DNA of 64,000 nt. Source: Salmonella bongori NCTC 12419. Lineage in GTDB: Bacteria > Pseudomonadota > Gammaproteobacteria > Enterobacterales > Enterobacteriaceae. This document shows positions 8,500 through 18,399 of this stretch, piece after piece; the first letter of the stretch is position 1; each line of letters begins with the position of its first letter. The DNA is taken from positions 1,984,001 to 2,048,000 of the forward strand of contig NC_015761.1 in assembly GCF_000252995.1 (NCBI RefSeq), read 5' to 3'. Position numbers and translations under genes: made by a program. Under the pieces are notes generated by a model, which was given only the letters and a program-made list of their open reading frames with translations, had not been told where the DNA came from and did not search any database.

Positions 8500-11235
8500 T
8501 TACCAGGTATATTTCACACCAGCGTTAGCTGACCAATCCTGGTCCACATCGCCACCGCCGAGGTAATCGCCACTGGCATAAGCGCTGAAGTTTTTGGTGA
8601 AATTGAATTGCCCCCCCAGACCGGCACGCACCGCAGATCCTTTAACGCCATTGTCAATATCATCACCGTTGACCGTTGCGCTATTACTATCGGCATCATC
8701 ATATACGTAAGCAATTTTCGCATACGGTGTAAACGATTGATCGCCGAAAGTGAAGGTGTAGCCCGTATTGATGCCCGCTTCATAACGCATGCTGTCATAG
8801 GACTGATCGTCTACACTCATATTGTTGCTGAGCTGATAGCTATCGCCATCCTGGAACAAGCCGGAGACGCTAGCATACGGCGTAACATATCCGCTCTGGT
8901 TATATTTCCAGTTATAACCCGTTTTCAGACCAAAACCCCAGGCGTCAGAAGAGATGCCATCGCCATTAACTGCGCTGCCATTACTCATTGTCGCTGACAG
9001 ATCATTATCAAAGTGGTTATAGCTTACGGAGCTGTCAATGAAGATGTTGTTATCAAACTGCGCAGACGCATAAATGCGTGCAGACTGGCTATCTTGATCG
9101 ACATGACCAGAATCCTGATCAATATCGCCTTTCGCAAAGCCAGCTGCTGCACCGACGATCCATTTCGCATAGTTGCCGTCGATCGCCTTATCAAGGCCTA
9201 CCATCACACCGCTAACGTCCTGATCGTAGCTCAGCGTATCAGTGTCAGCATTGAAATGGCCGCCAATGTAGGAGATCCAAGCGCCCCCCGTGTCAACCCC
9301 ATTCTGTGCCTGACGGCCATTATCCAGGCGATTCGCCAGCGCATCCTGCTCCAGATCCCAGATGTTGGTGTTAGCGGAAGGAATACTCAACGCAATATTC
9401 GCGTAATCCGTCAGGCCATCTTGTTTCAGAACCACGGAATCACCCTGTTGCTGTGCTTCATATTGATAAGCACCCAGATCCGCTTTATTCGCAGCGGTGA
9501 ATGATGCGCTGGTATCAGCATTGTCATCATAAACGCGAATCAGCTCATGGCCTTTGTAATCCGCAACAGCCCCTTCCCCCGTCGCATTATCAATGCGCAC
9601 TTTGTAATTACCGGCAACATCGCCGTTAACCGCCAGATGACCGTCAGAATTCAGGCCCACCACACCATAATCAGCAGCATTATCCGTATTGCCATTAGTG
9701 TAGCCGGTATTCAAATCGCTGTTCAGAACATAATCGCGGCTGGCGACATCGAGCGTACCGCCTGACGTTAAGACCATATTATGCGTATCAACCTGGCCCA
9801 GTCCCAATTCCAGCGTCGCATTGTTGCTCACGGTAATGGTATTGGCATACAGAGCGGCTGTTTCATCAGTTAAATTAACATCGCTGTAACCATCAATATT
9901 TAGCGTATTCGCCGCAACGCGGCCATCATCGCCAATATTCATAGAAGAAGCTGTGTTCAAATTGATGCTGTCAGCCAGCAGTGAAGAGCTTTCAACATTA
10001 ACCTGAGAACCATTGTTAACGGTTAACGTATCAATAGCAGAGGCTTTACGCGTATCCCATTCTGAACCATGATCCAGCGTGACATTGAAGACGCCACTCT
10101 GGAATACGTCAGCACCATCAATATAACCAGTATCGCTACTATAAGTTGATGCTGGCCACAGACTATTAGCGGCAACATCGTACAAGTCGGCTGTCGCCTG
10201 AACATCTGAAATCGCGGCGCCAACCCATTTGCTGCCATTATCCAGCGTCAGGTTCATTTCATCCTGGTTGAGACTATCATCGCTGTAGCCCATATTTGAA
10301 TCAATAACGCCATCCGCGTTGGTATCTTCTCCCTGCGGCGCAAAACCTGAATTAAAGGTACTGACAAACAGTACGTCGCCGGTCAGCGTGGAATTACTAA
10401 AGGTAGCATTGGTTTTCATCGATTCTTCAGAAGCTGAATTATCGATTGCGGCAAGCGCAACGTCGTTCATATTAACAATACGATCATTGCTATTGATTGT
10501 GCCATCGCCGTTGACGTCATAATTCACCGTCATCGTCGCATCACCGCTATAATCTGACGGTTTTTCAGACTGTCCATAAAAACCAGTCGTGTCCAGTTCC
10601 GTCCAGGAACCTGACGTTACCGTTGAATCCGTAACGGTAATATTATCAACGAAGCTATCAGTACTACCGCTATCAGCATAATCCTGCTCTTCCTGCCCTA
10701 AAGTAATACCCGCAACATGCGAGTTATTCTCAATGGCAATGTTGCTTTCTTGATCCAGCGTAATTGCAGTCCCAAGCGCATAGGTAGGAATCGTTCCGGC
10801 TGCCGTGCCGTCTGTATCATAATAATCAAAATGTTCGAAGCTGTCGTCAATTGTGGAATTATCCACGGTTAATGTCAGCGGATCATTATAATTCTGAACA
10901 GTATCGACACAGCCGTCTGTCATGCAAGCTGACGTTACCATTCCATGAATAGTTGTATTGCTGATTGAGAGCGAATTTGGATTGGCGGTATCTGCATCAA
11001 GATAATTTGTGGAAATAACACCATTGACTACCGCATTGTTGATAACTGGATACACATCGGCATCATCCGCATTCCAGTCAGCATAGCCCTGATACACAGG
11101 AACACCGGTCGTGCCATCGTATGTGAAGGTGTCCCAGGTTCCATTAGATATATCTGTCGCGGATGCCTGAAAGGCCAATCCTAAAGAACAGGCCAACGCG
11201 ATTTTTGTTTTATAAAACTTACCATTGCTTTTCAA
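8500..11235 (-). CDS. Type V autotransporter adhesin-like outer-membrane protein
   Basis: A 911-residue classical (type Va) autotransporter. Residues 1-26 form a Sec signal peptide ending FQASA. Residues ~27-600 form an Asn/Thr/Ser/Asp-rich passenger with many short imperfect repeats of the beta-helix type (LTVDNSTIDD, ITVTDSTVTS, LTLDNGSKW, VTLDHGSEW). Residues ~640-911 form the 12-strand translocator barrel, ending in the aromatic GVKYTW. Two loops in the passenger look like calcium-binding EF-hand or dockerin loops: DVNGDGTINSND from residue 240 and DTNADGVIDSN from residue 304. No protease triad was seen, so adhesion or aggregation is more likely than proteolysis. No close named homologue is recognised. 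Confidence 0.85.
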   Translation of the reverse strand: MKSNGKFYKTKIALACSLGLAFQASATDISNGTWDTFTYDGTTGVPVYQGYADWNADDADVYPVINNAVVNGVISTNYLDADTANPNSLSISNTTIHGMVTSACMTDGCVDTVQNYNDPLTLTVDNSTIDDSFEHFDYYDTDGTAAGTIPTYALGTAITLDQESNIAIENNSHVAGITLGQEEQDYADSGSTDSFVDNITVTDSTVTSGSWTELDTTGFYGQSEKPSDYSGDATMTVNYDVNGDGTINSNDRIVNMNDVALAAIDNSASEESMKTNATFSNSTLTGDVLFVSTFNSGFAPQGEDTNADGVIDSNMGYSDDSLNQDEMNLTLDNGSKWVGAAISDVQATADLYDVAANSLWPASTYSSDTGYIDGADVFQSGVFNVTLDHGSEWDTRKASAIDTLTVNNGSQVNVESSSLLADSINLNTASSMNIGDDGRVAANTLNIDGYSDVNLTDETAALYANTITVSNNATLELGLGQVDTHNMVLTSGGTLDVASRDYVLNSDLNTGYTNGNTDNAADYGVVGLNSDGHLAVNGDVAGNYKVRIDNATGEGAVADYKGHELIRVYDDNADTSASFTAANKADLGAYQYEAQQQGDSVVLKQDGLTDYANIALSIPSANTNIWDLEQDALANRLDNGRQAQNGVDTGGAWISYIGGHFNADTDTLSYDQDVSGVMVGLDKAIDGNYAKWIVGAAAGFAKGDIDQDSGHVDQDSQSARIYASAQFDNNIFIDSSVSYNHFDNDLSATMSNGSAVNGDGISSDAWGFGLKTGYNWKYNQSGYVTPYASVSGLFQDGDSYQLSNNMSVDDQSYDSMRYEAGINTGYTFTFGDQSFTPYAKIAYVYDDADSNSATVNGDDIDNGVKGSAVRAGLGGQFNFTKNFSAYASGDYLGGGDVDQDWSANAGVKYTW

Positions 11236-11731
11236 CGAAAACTCTCCATCCGAATATCAAAATTTGCGCACATTTGAAGTCGTTATGCAGCTATGCTGCG
11301 CGCGGCTTGATTAATCACGGCCATGTCGAATACCCTTCAGCAAGAAATTACTACCGCCTCTTACAAGAATAAGAGTTCGAGCACGCACGATAATCACAGA
11401 AACATTAAATCAACCTCAAAAATGCAATTCAATTTCTTTTGATTAATTCTCCAAAGTTGGACAAAGCTTCAAAATATCCTATTTTGGATGAATTTCATAA
11501 ATGGGTATTTATTATTGTTTTAGCAGGAAAGTCTTTTATTGGATATTATAATAGAATGGGCATTAGCAATGATAACTGTCACCTCACATGTCGCTATGTC
11601 TATGTCAGTGTGGCAGCAATCTTATTTCGAGGATTAAAAAAATGCGGCTTATGATTGGATAATAGAAAAAGGATGTTTGCCTCTCCCAGGAGGCATACAT
11701 CGTCTATGTCGTAGCAGTATGTTAAAACGAG
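11236..11731. other. Intergenic region upstream of the autotransporter
   Basis: About 500 bases of AT-rich DNA between the autotransporter start and the 3' end of the IprA-like gene. It must contain the autotransporter promoter. I see no convincing ORF, RNA gene or strong palindrome. Confidence 0.5.
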
Positions 11732-12418
11732 CTAAAAAGCTTTGGGTAATTTTTTAAGATCAACAAGTTTACCTACTTTAATGGCGATGTAACCGCCTTT
11801 TTTCAGGGCTGATAATACATCCATAATTCGGCTTCTGGAAAGATTAGTCCGCTTTTGAATAAACGCGGCGATGTTGAGCTGGCTGCGAATGTCTTCCGGA
11901 TATAGCCAGAGCTCCATCAGGACGGCACGAATAGAGCCATAGGCATCCCGTCCAACCAGTTCCTCCTCCATCGCGCTCATTGTCATCAGTCGTTGTGCGA
12001 GAATACGCGCAATATCATGCCACAAATCATGTTTATCACACTGTTCAACAAACGCCGCCAGAGGAACCTTAAAGCCTTTACAGTGCGTCTCCGCACAAAT
12101 ATAGTGCCGCGGGCGATTTTCAACCCCATAGTAAAGACTATAGCCGTCTATAAGTCCGAGCACCGTCGGTGCGAATCCTGTACCAGAGTGAAGCCCGGTG
12201 TTGAAATGGCAGACGGAAACGCATCCTTCGGTCAGAAGAATAATAAAAGCCGTTTCTTTGTCATCACTATAATAGATCTCCTCTCCCTGCTCCAGTTCGA
12301 AAGGAATTCCAAAGCTATACAGTTTTTCATGCAGAATTTTAATGGCCTGTCTGGGTTTCGTCTTTAGAGCAAAATCAAACGAATGTAAAGGGTTTGAAGC
12401 ATCAGGTTCATGGGGCAT
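11732..12418 (-). CDS. IprA/YaiV-like transcriptional regulator
   Basis: The 228-residue protein has a cyclic-nucleotide-binding-like N-terminal fold (residues ~20-150: IPFELEQGEEIYYSDDKETAF, VSVCHF). A C-terminal winged helix follows (residues ~180-225: LNIAAFIQKRTNLSRSRIMD). It matches the Crp-fold family of YaiV/IprA, regulators peculiar to Enterobacteriaceae and often found as island paralogues. The ligand pocket residues of CRP are not evident. It stands alone, and no partner gene is seen downstream. Confidence 0.65.
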   Translation of the reverse strand: MPHEPDASNPLHSFDFALKTKPRQAIKILHEKLYSFGIPFELEQGEEIYYSDDKETAFIILLTEGCVSVCHFNTGLHSGTGFAPTVLGLIDGYSLYYGVENRPRHYICAETHCKGFKVPLAAFVEQCDKHDLWHDIARILAQRLMTMSAMEEELVGRDAYGSIRAVLMELWLYPEDIRSQLNIAAFIQKRTNLSRSRIMDVLSALKKGGYIAIKVGKLVDLKKLPKAF

Positions 12419-14301
12419 CTTAGTTCATCCTTTTGTAACTAACACGGTATCATCAGTAAATAATTATTCAATCACTTCATAGAAATATAAGCAGCATCCG
12501 TAAAAAAGACATCTCAAAGCGAATTTATAGTTTACTAACCAACTGATAGTCGCTTTCCCTCATGTACATGCAAAAGACCGATGCCCGTTAAATTAAGCAA
12601 GATTGTTTTCACTAAAAACCACATAATTAACATTGAAATAGTTGCAAATGTTTTTAATTGCTGCACTTCTGGCAATGTCTCGGCAAGTTACCTAATCAGG
12701 TCCCTTTACCCTGATTGGCAGAATGACTACCAAAAACCTCAACTGTCTATCACGTTAATAAAAAAAATTACTCGACTCCTCGCACCTTTTCACCAGAGCA
12801 GTGAAAAAGAAATGCATAATATCTTTCTTTTGCATAAATATACTTGAGTATAACGCCCAAAGATATGAGGCTTATGACCCACCTGTCAGGTAGCGCTGAC
12901 TCATTGTTTTTAAAAACGCTCATTATTAATATCATAAAGTTTCAGAAAGCGGTCGCGGACCTGTCTTTTGTTAAACTTGAGCACATATACCCCACGGCAG
13001 ACTCTATCACGCACCTCACAGTATTGTGCTCCTGCAAAATGCTATTACCTCTATCAATTAGTTTCGTTAGTTAACTTTATTTTAAGCGTTAAAATGTATC
13101 TTTTTGTTCAGCGTAAACCTATAAGGTAAGCCGTATACACACTGTCCACGCCAGACAAGATTAACCTAATTCAACATAAAATATAAGCATCATTATTCAC
13201 TAAGATTATATCGCAGAAACACTTTGTAACAAGTAAACAATTGAAATAACAGCACCTCTTCGAGAAATAAATTAAACATGTCGAATAAAGCGCATAATAT
13301 ATTGTTTTTATTATATTATTTTCAGTTTTCATGATATCGAAAGAACTTATTTTACATGTGAAAATTATCAAATCCATACACCACACTTATGATTAACAAC
13401 AAATATAAAACAACCATTTTCCAAAAATACGACTCTATTATAAAAATAAAAAAACACGCATGATAAATTATGCATTATAATGCCACCATTATTCACTACC
13501 CAGTACATTTCAGTTCTAACTTCGAATAGCCATAATTTATTTGTTTCAAAAGATGTTTGTCCTAAAATGGACTCAGGCATATTTTCTGAAGTGCTGTGGC
13601 GAATAAATATTGGCATGGTAAGGAAATAACAATCCAACTCAACATTCCCCTGCTCTTTTATTCATCCCCATTAAGACATTATTCGCTTTTCTAAATAACA
13701 CGTCATGACGTTATATTAGTTATATTACATATCTGTTACAGGAGCGCATTCAACCCAGTTTAATGCAATATACTTTCAGGCGACATGTCTTTTTGGTTTT
13801 CGTCCAGAATTGACATACAAAAAACATGCATAGCAAATCATTATAATACCGGGGAGAATCTGTCGTTTACCAGGAATGAGAACAGAAGAAGGTTTGCGGA
13901 AACGGTTATACTACGAGGTCAGTTCGTATAGCACTTCATGCAAAATGAAGTCACTTTAAGCCATTGACTGTCTTATCTGAACGTCACTGCTTAGATTGCA
14001 TCAATAAATACCAAGGTCATCCAGAAAAATCAAATAGTTATCAGTTTACCTCTCCCTTACACTTCCTTTGTGCCAACAGTTAACACAATGACTGGCTCAC
14101 CTTAATATGTCCTTTGACACCAGCTATGGATGACACACCAGCCAGCCTGATTTCTTTAGTGTCTTCCAACATATTATACAAATTTTTCCGCCTTGGGAAC
14201 GTTACCAAAGACATTATCTAAAAAAGGATTTCACTGTTTCCGGCAGGATGAAGCAGTGCCTTTCATCCCCATCCTGCTTTAAATTAAGTTATAAACACAC
14301 C
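12419..14301. other. 1.9-kb AT-rich region without convincing genes
   Basis: The base composition is clearly more AT-rich than the flanks. Open frames are short, overlap randomly, lack ribosome-binding sites and give no recognisable protein families. This is typical of H-NS-silenced horizontally acquired DNA or a decayed island. Small RNAs or very small proteins cannot be excluded by eye. Confidence 0.5.
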
Positions 14302-14697
14302 TTATCCTCTCCCCTCAGGTTCTCTCACAGGCTTGCCCGGCGACTCGCACATTTTACGGTGACACATTCTTATGCTTAGCGTACTTGTCTGAGAAGTGCA
14401 GACGAGGCCAGAAACACCCCGCGTCTCATGACGCGCCTTCCCGCTACTATTAACCGCCAGTTTCGCCTGCTCACACTGCTGCAGAATGTTCCAGGCATGG
14501 GCATAAAGAATTTTTCCGGCTTCCGTTGGCACCACCCCGCGTTTTGTTCGAATTAATAACTGCTGATTCAGTTCTCCCTCCAGCGTAGCTACCTGCTGGC
14601 TGAGCGCTGGTTGCGCGATATGTAATACTTCTGCGGCCCGTGTCAGACTGCCTGTATCAACAATTTTCACAAAATACTTCAAGCGTCTGAAGTTCAT
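14302..14697 (-). pseudogene. nac: nac remnant (LysR regulator, N-terminal third)
   Basis: The first ~85 residues (MNFRRLKYFVKIVDTGSL, AAEVLHIAQPALSQQVATLE, QQLLIRTKRGVVPTEAGKIL) are the winged helix of Nac, the sigma-54-dependent nitrogen assimilation control regulator of ~305 residues. After KLAVNSSGKARHETRG the sequence departs from Nac and stops at 131 residues, so the whole effector-binding domain is missing. Its partner cbl is also absent. The order nac stump then tRNA-Asn on the opposite strand is that of nac-asnV in E. coli, which identifies the next tRNA as the asnV position. Loss of a functional nac is in line with what is known for Salmonella. Confidence 0.85.
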
Positions 14698-14932
14698 AAT
14701 CCCCTGCCTTTAACCTCTATGGCGTCACATCTTAAAATTATTAGCAAAATGCCTGCCAGGTTTTCACACCGCATCAGACGCAGGATGGCAGCCGTCACAA
14801 CAAGCTCGTCGCGCTTAACTTGTGCAATTACAGACGATGCTGCACCACGCCGGGGCAAAGTGATGATGAGATCAAAAGTTCAACGCTTTGTTGTTTTTGT
14901 CGGCAAACAGACGCGTAATTCTGTTTCTCCCT

Positions 14933-14961
14933 TTGACAAGCCGATCGCACGTCGTTACTAT
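14933..14961 (+). promoter_or_regulatory. Promoter of the asnV-position tRNA
   Basis: TTGACA (14933-14938) and TACTAT (14956-14961) are spaced by 17 bases and followed by the GC-rich discriminator GCGCCCC. Confidence 0.75.
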
Positions 14962-14979
14962 GCGCCCCGTTCACACGAT

Positions 14980-15055
14980 TCCTCTGTAGTTCAGTCGGTA
15001 GAACGGCGGACTGTTAATCCGTATGTCACTGGTTCGAGTCCAGTCAGAGGAGCCA
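14980..15055 (+). tRNA. asnV: tRNA-Asn (anticodon GTT), asnV position
   Basis: A 76-base gene identical to asnT, with GTT anticodon and encoded CCA. Its neighbour on the left is the nac stump, as for asnV in E. coli, but the erfK gene expected on its right is replaced by islet 2 and amn. Confidence 0.93.
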
Positions 15056-15216
15056 AATTCCTGTTTCTATGCGTCTCAGAATGTCTCAATAGTGTTTTGA
15101 TTCAGAGAGTTAGCGTAGAAACTTGTCTCAGCGGATATTGATTTATCTCTCCGCATCAGGATAAATTGGTGGTCTGATTTGGGGTCATTTCAGTTCGATA
15201 ATGGCGTGACCACCAC

Positions 15217-15804
15217 ATGTCCCTTACTGACAGCAAAATCCGCGCGACTAAACCTTCAGCAACTCCCTTTAAACTGACCGATTCCCAGGGTTTGTATCTG
15301 CTTATCAATCCGGGCGGCTCACGCCTCTGGTATCTCAAATACCGTTTTAACGGCAAAGAATCCCGCATTGCATTAGGCCCGTACCCTCAGGTTTCCCTGT
15401 CCGATGCCCGCCAGCAGCGCGAAGGTATTCGCAAACTTCTGGCCCAGAAAATCAACCCCGCCCAGCAACGAACCGACGAACGGATTGCTCATTCTCCGGA
15501 TAAATATTTTAGAGCCGTGGCGCTGGCCTGGCATAAGAGTAATAAAAAATGGTCAGCGGATTATGCCGCCCGTCTGCTCGCCAGCATGAACAACCACATT
15601 TTTCCGGCTATCGGCTATCTGCCTGTCACCCTGCTGAAAACGCAGCATTTCACAGTGTTACTGAGAAATATCGAAGAAAAAGGCTTTCTGGAAGTCGCGT
15701 CCCGTTCCCGGCAGCAACTCTGCAACATCATGCGTTACGCCGTGCAGCAGGAGCTGATGAAAGAAAAAACTGAATCTGGCTTTGAATGTTTTTGTCGCAC
15801 TTAA
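15217..15804 (+). pseudogene. Truncated P4-type tyrosine integrase (second copy)
   Basis: A 195-residue N-terminal integrase fragment differing from the copy at 1665 by only a few residues (for example T for A in PFKLTDSQG and Y for L in AIGYLPV). It has the DUF4102 arm-binding domain and part of the core-binding domain but no catalytic domain. The break and the spurious tail SGFECFCRT are the same as in islet 1. Confidence 0.9.
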
Positions 15805-16167
15805 TGAAATACCGCTGCATTTCACCAGTAACCAGTACTCCGTCGTTATTCCATCATTTCAGTGATAACACCGGAACCAATTATAAGGGTGCAGGATATA
15901 TCCAGTATTGGTGGTCGATAATGCGATATCATTAAATAATATTCATGATACAACATAAATTGGAGTATATATTAATCCATTAAATGAATTAGATAAATCC
16001 AATACCAAATCGCAGTAAGAATGACTCACATCAAGACATATTCATATAAAACATACTCTACTTCATCAGTTTATTTATCAGTTGTCTGGTTTTACCCTCA
16101 TATTCAGGGGCGTTTTCTCCGGAGAACAAAATGTGGCAATGATACCAAACGATTAAAAGACCTGGAT

Positions 16168-17232
16168 ATGCTGACAATCAATATTAATGGATTAACCCTG
16201 TGCCACAAAGGCAGTAACGGCATCAGTCATAATACATTGCCGGATGTGTGCAAAACACCGCCTTTCGGTGTGCCAGTGGCATATGAAAATGAAGCCTGTT
16301 CGGCTGACCTGGTGAAAGGCACGGTCAGTGTATTTGCCGACGGAGGCAACATGATAGCCAATATGGGTTCGCAGTTTGCCCGTAGTGTTTTCAATGAGCC
16401 CGGCAGCATGGGTGGCGTGCTGTCCGGGACAAACAAAGCAGAAACAGACTGGATATCTCATTCGTTTGATGTGTTCTTTGAGAAAAAACCAGCCAGTCGG
16501 TTAACAGATAAGCTGTTTATGAATCATCGCAACACGGTAAATATGGCAGGATTATGCCAGGAAAGCCTGAGTGATGATGAACTGGATGACATCATCTGTA
16601 AACATGCGCTGGATTGTTACACCACACACTGTAATAACCTGAAATCCCAGAATCCGGAGGGGGAATATTTTACCTATCAGAAATGCCTGGAGGACAAGCT
16701 TCGGGAAGAAGCCTATAACGGCAGGTATCCCAGTGATGAATGTAAAATCTGGACAGAAGTGCATTTTGATAAAGCCCTTGAACTGATTTATTCAGGGACT
16801 CAGGAAGGGGCCCCCAGCGCACGGTATTACACGCCCAAAGGGGGCCGGAGGATGGACATTATTCAGCTTAACCGGGACGGCAAACCCAGACGTCTGATTG
16901 ATGTTAAGTTTCCGACGGACCGGGATTTAACACCTGACCGTGCCAGAGATTACAGGAAGATGGCAAAAAAACTCGACTCAGAATATGACACGTTTAACGT
17001 AAAGAAGCGGTGCCCCGGCTGGCCAAAAACCTGCCCGAATGAAAAACCCCAGGAGCAGCCGCAGACAGAGACACAGCCGGAAGAGAAAAGCGCTTCTGCC
17101 GCTCAGTATGCCATCCTCGGTGGACTGGTGGTGGTGGCTGTTATTGCCACACTGTGCCCGTTTGACGGTCCGGCAGGCGATATTGTGACCTGGGGAGCGG
17201 TCAGCACCCAGGCGGGCAGCATGGCATTTTAA
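16168..17232 (+). CDS. tseV: TseV-like T6SS effector: PAAR-like domain plus VRR-NUC-type nuclease
   Basis: From ATG 16168 the 354-residue protein starts directly with a DUF4150 (PAAR-like) domain (ININGLTLCHKGSNGISHNTLPDVCKTPP, read in two parts), the tip that loads effectors on the T6SS spike. Residues ~110-200 form a Cys-rich linker. Residues ~205-270 hold a PD-(D/E)xK-like nuclease core of VRR-NUC type (helix EVHFDKALELIY, then GGRRMDIIQL and RLIDVKFP with Asp and Lys in the active-site spacing). A hydrophobic C-terminal segment follows. The frame is open upstream to 16021, but the domain start favours 16168. The TsiV gene follows 15 bases downstream. The expected action is DNA cleavage in competitor cells; no T6SS core genes lie in this window. 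Confidence 0.8.
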   Translation: MLTININGLTLCHKGSNGISHNTLPDVCKTPPFGVPVAYENEACSADLVKGTVSVFADGGNMIANMGSQFARSVFNEPGSMGGVLSGTNKAETDWISHSFDVFFEKKPASRLTDKLFMNHRNTVNMAGLCQESLSDDELDDIICKHALDCYTTHCNNLKSQNPEGEYFTYQKCLEDKLREEAYNGRYPSDECKIWTEVHFDKALELIYSGTQEGAPSARYYTPKGGRRMDIIQLNRDGKPRRLIDVKFPTDRDLTPDRARDYRKMAKKLDSEYDTFNVKKRCPGWPKTCPNEKPQEQPQTETQPEEKSASAAQYAILGGLVVVAVIATLCPFDGPAGDIVTWGAVSTQAGSMAF

Positions 17233-17247
17233 TTTCAAAAACCGGAA

Positions 17248-18237
17248 ATGAATATGAGTGATAACAAGACATTACCAGATATTGACAATAACGCGCTTGC
17301 CGAGCTGGATAAAGTCAAAATTATGGGCCGGGTAGCGGTAGAGGCCCGCATTGCGCTGGGGGTGGAACTCTTTATTGCCCCCCCCGGAGAGGAAAAAACC
17401 CCACAGATGTATCAGGATATGCTCACCTCACTGGAAGCCTACTACCAGCACTTTAAACCGCATCTGAATTGCTACCTGCTGCCCAACAGCCGCAGTAACC
17501 GGATGATTAAAGGAAACCCGGTACCTGTCTGGCGTAAGGCGTTGGAAAATCACGATGTGGATTATGGATTTAGCTTTGAACTTTTTTACGATGACACCTG
17601 GGAACGGCAGTCCTTCAACGCCTCTCCCTGGAGAGTGAGCTTTTTGGGAGACATTCCAGAACGTTCAGATCTGTCCTTTATTCAGGGCTCCATGCCGGTC
17701 TGTAATGATGAGGGGGAAAATCACTTTTCCACCCTGTTTGCCATGACGCTGGCCTGGTGTGAACGCCATCAGCCGGTTCATGGCTCAGCCGGATTCTGCT
17801 ATGCCCTCTGCACGGGCATTGAGCCAAAAGCTCGCTACACCTGGGCCTCCATGCAGCGTTTTCCCGGTATTGATTTTTTTGACCCGATCAATTTTTCACT
17901 TGAAGTTGAAGAAAATTATCACCGGATAAAAGGCGTGAACTGGCTGACGATACTGGGAGATGCGCTGGTAACGGAGTTGGGTGGAGTGGAAAAACTGGCT
18001 CATGCACTGGCGCCCGAATGCCGCCTTCATCCTTATCGGGGGGGAGTCATCATTATTGCCGGGCCGGTACCGCAGACAGGCGATCTTTATACCGGGTTTA
18101 TCCCGCAGCGCTACAAGAAAGTAGCCGCAGTGACCCGCCCTGTACGTTTTGATAATTACCGCAGACCTTTTCTGGAGCTACCAGAACAGTTCGACTCCAT
18201 GGAGGCAACGATGAAATGGATAAGGCGCTTTGATTAA
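17248..18237 (+). CDS. tsiV: TsiV-type (DUF3396) T6SS immunity protein
   Basis: A 329-residue cytoplasmic protein, the second DUF3396 member in the window. It starts 15 bases after the intact TseV-like toxin gene and is presumably its cognate immunity protein, binding and blocking the nuclease in the producer cell. The ends are virtually identical to the copy at 3145. The middle (SFEL/DDTWERQSFNASPWR onward, and FSLEVEENYHRIKGV onward) differs, as does the toxin allele. Ribosome-binding context GGAAATGAATATG is shared with islet 1. Confidence 0.85.
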   Translation: MNMSDNKTLPDIDNNALAELDKVKIMGRVAVEARIALGVELFIAPPGEEKTPQMYQDMLTSLEAYYQHFKPHLNCYLLPNSRSNRMIKGNPVPVWRKALENHDVDYGFSFELFYDDTWERQSFNASPWRVSFLGDIPERSDLSFIQGSMPVCNDEGENHFSTLFAMTLAWCERHQPVHGSAGFCYALCTGIEPKARYTWASMQRFPGIDFFDPINFSLEVEENYHRIKGVNWLTILGDALVTELGGVEKLAHALAPECRLHPYRGGVIIIAGPVPQTGDLYTGFIPQRYKKVAAVTRPVRFDNYRRPFLELPEQFDSMEATMKWIRRFD

Positions 18238-18399
18238 CTGAACGTAGTAAAGCAATTTTTGCCCAGTGTCCTGACAGCGGTATGTATCGTATACGCATGA
18301 CTGAAAGTTATAGTAAAATTTGTGGTCATTCTGGTGGTCTTGACAACCCTAATTTTTAGGCTTAGCTTACCAATCAGCCAGTTAATGGCAAAGGCGATC

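Noticed and set aside
8608..10522. Long plus-strand open frames opposite the autotransporter
   Set aside because: They are shadows of the repetitive minus-strand gene, with no ribosome-binding sites and low-complexity translations.
12581..13637. Short ORFs of 70-90 codons in the AT-rich desert
   Set aside because: No ribosome-binding sites, no family resemblance, and lengths expected by chance in AT-rich DNA.
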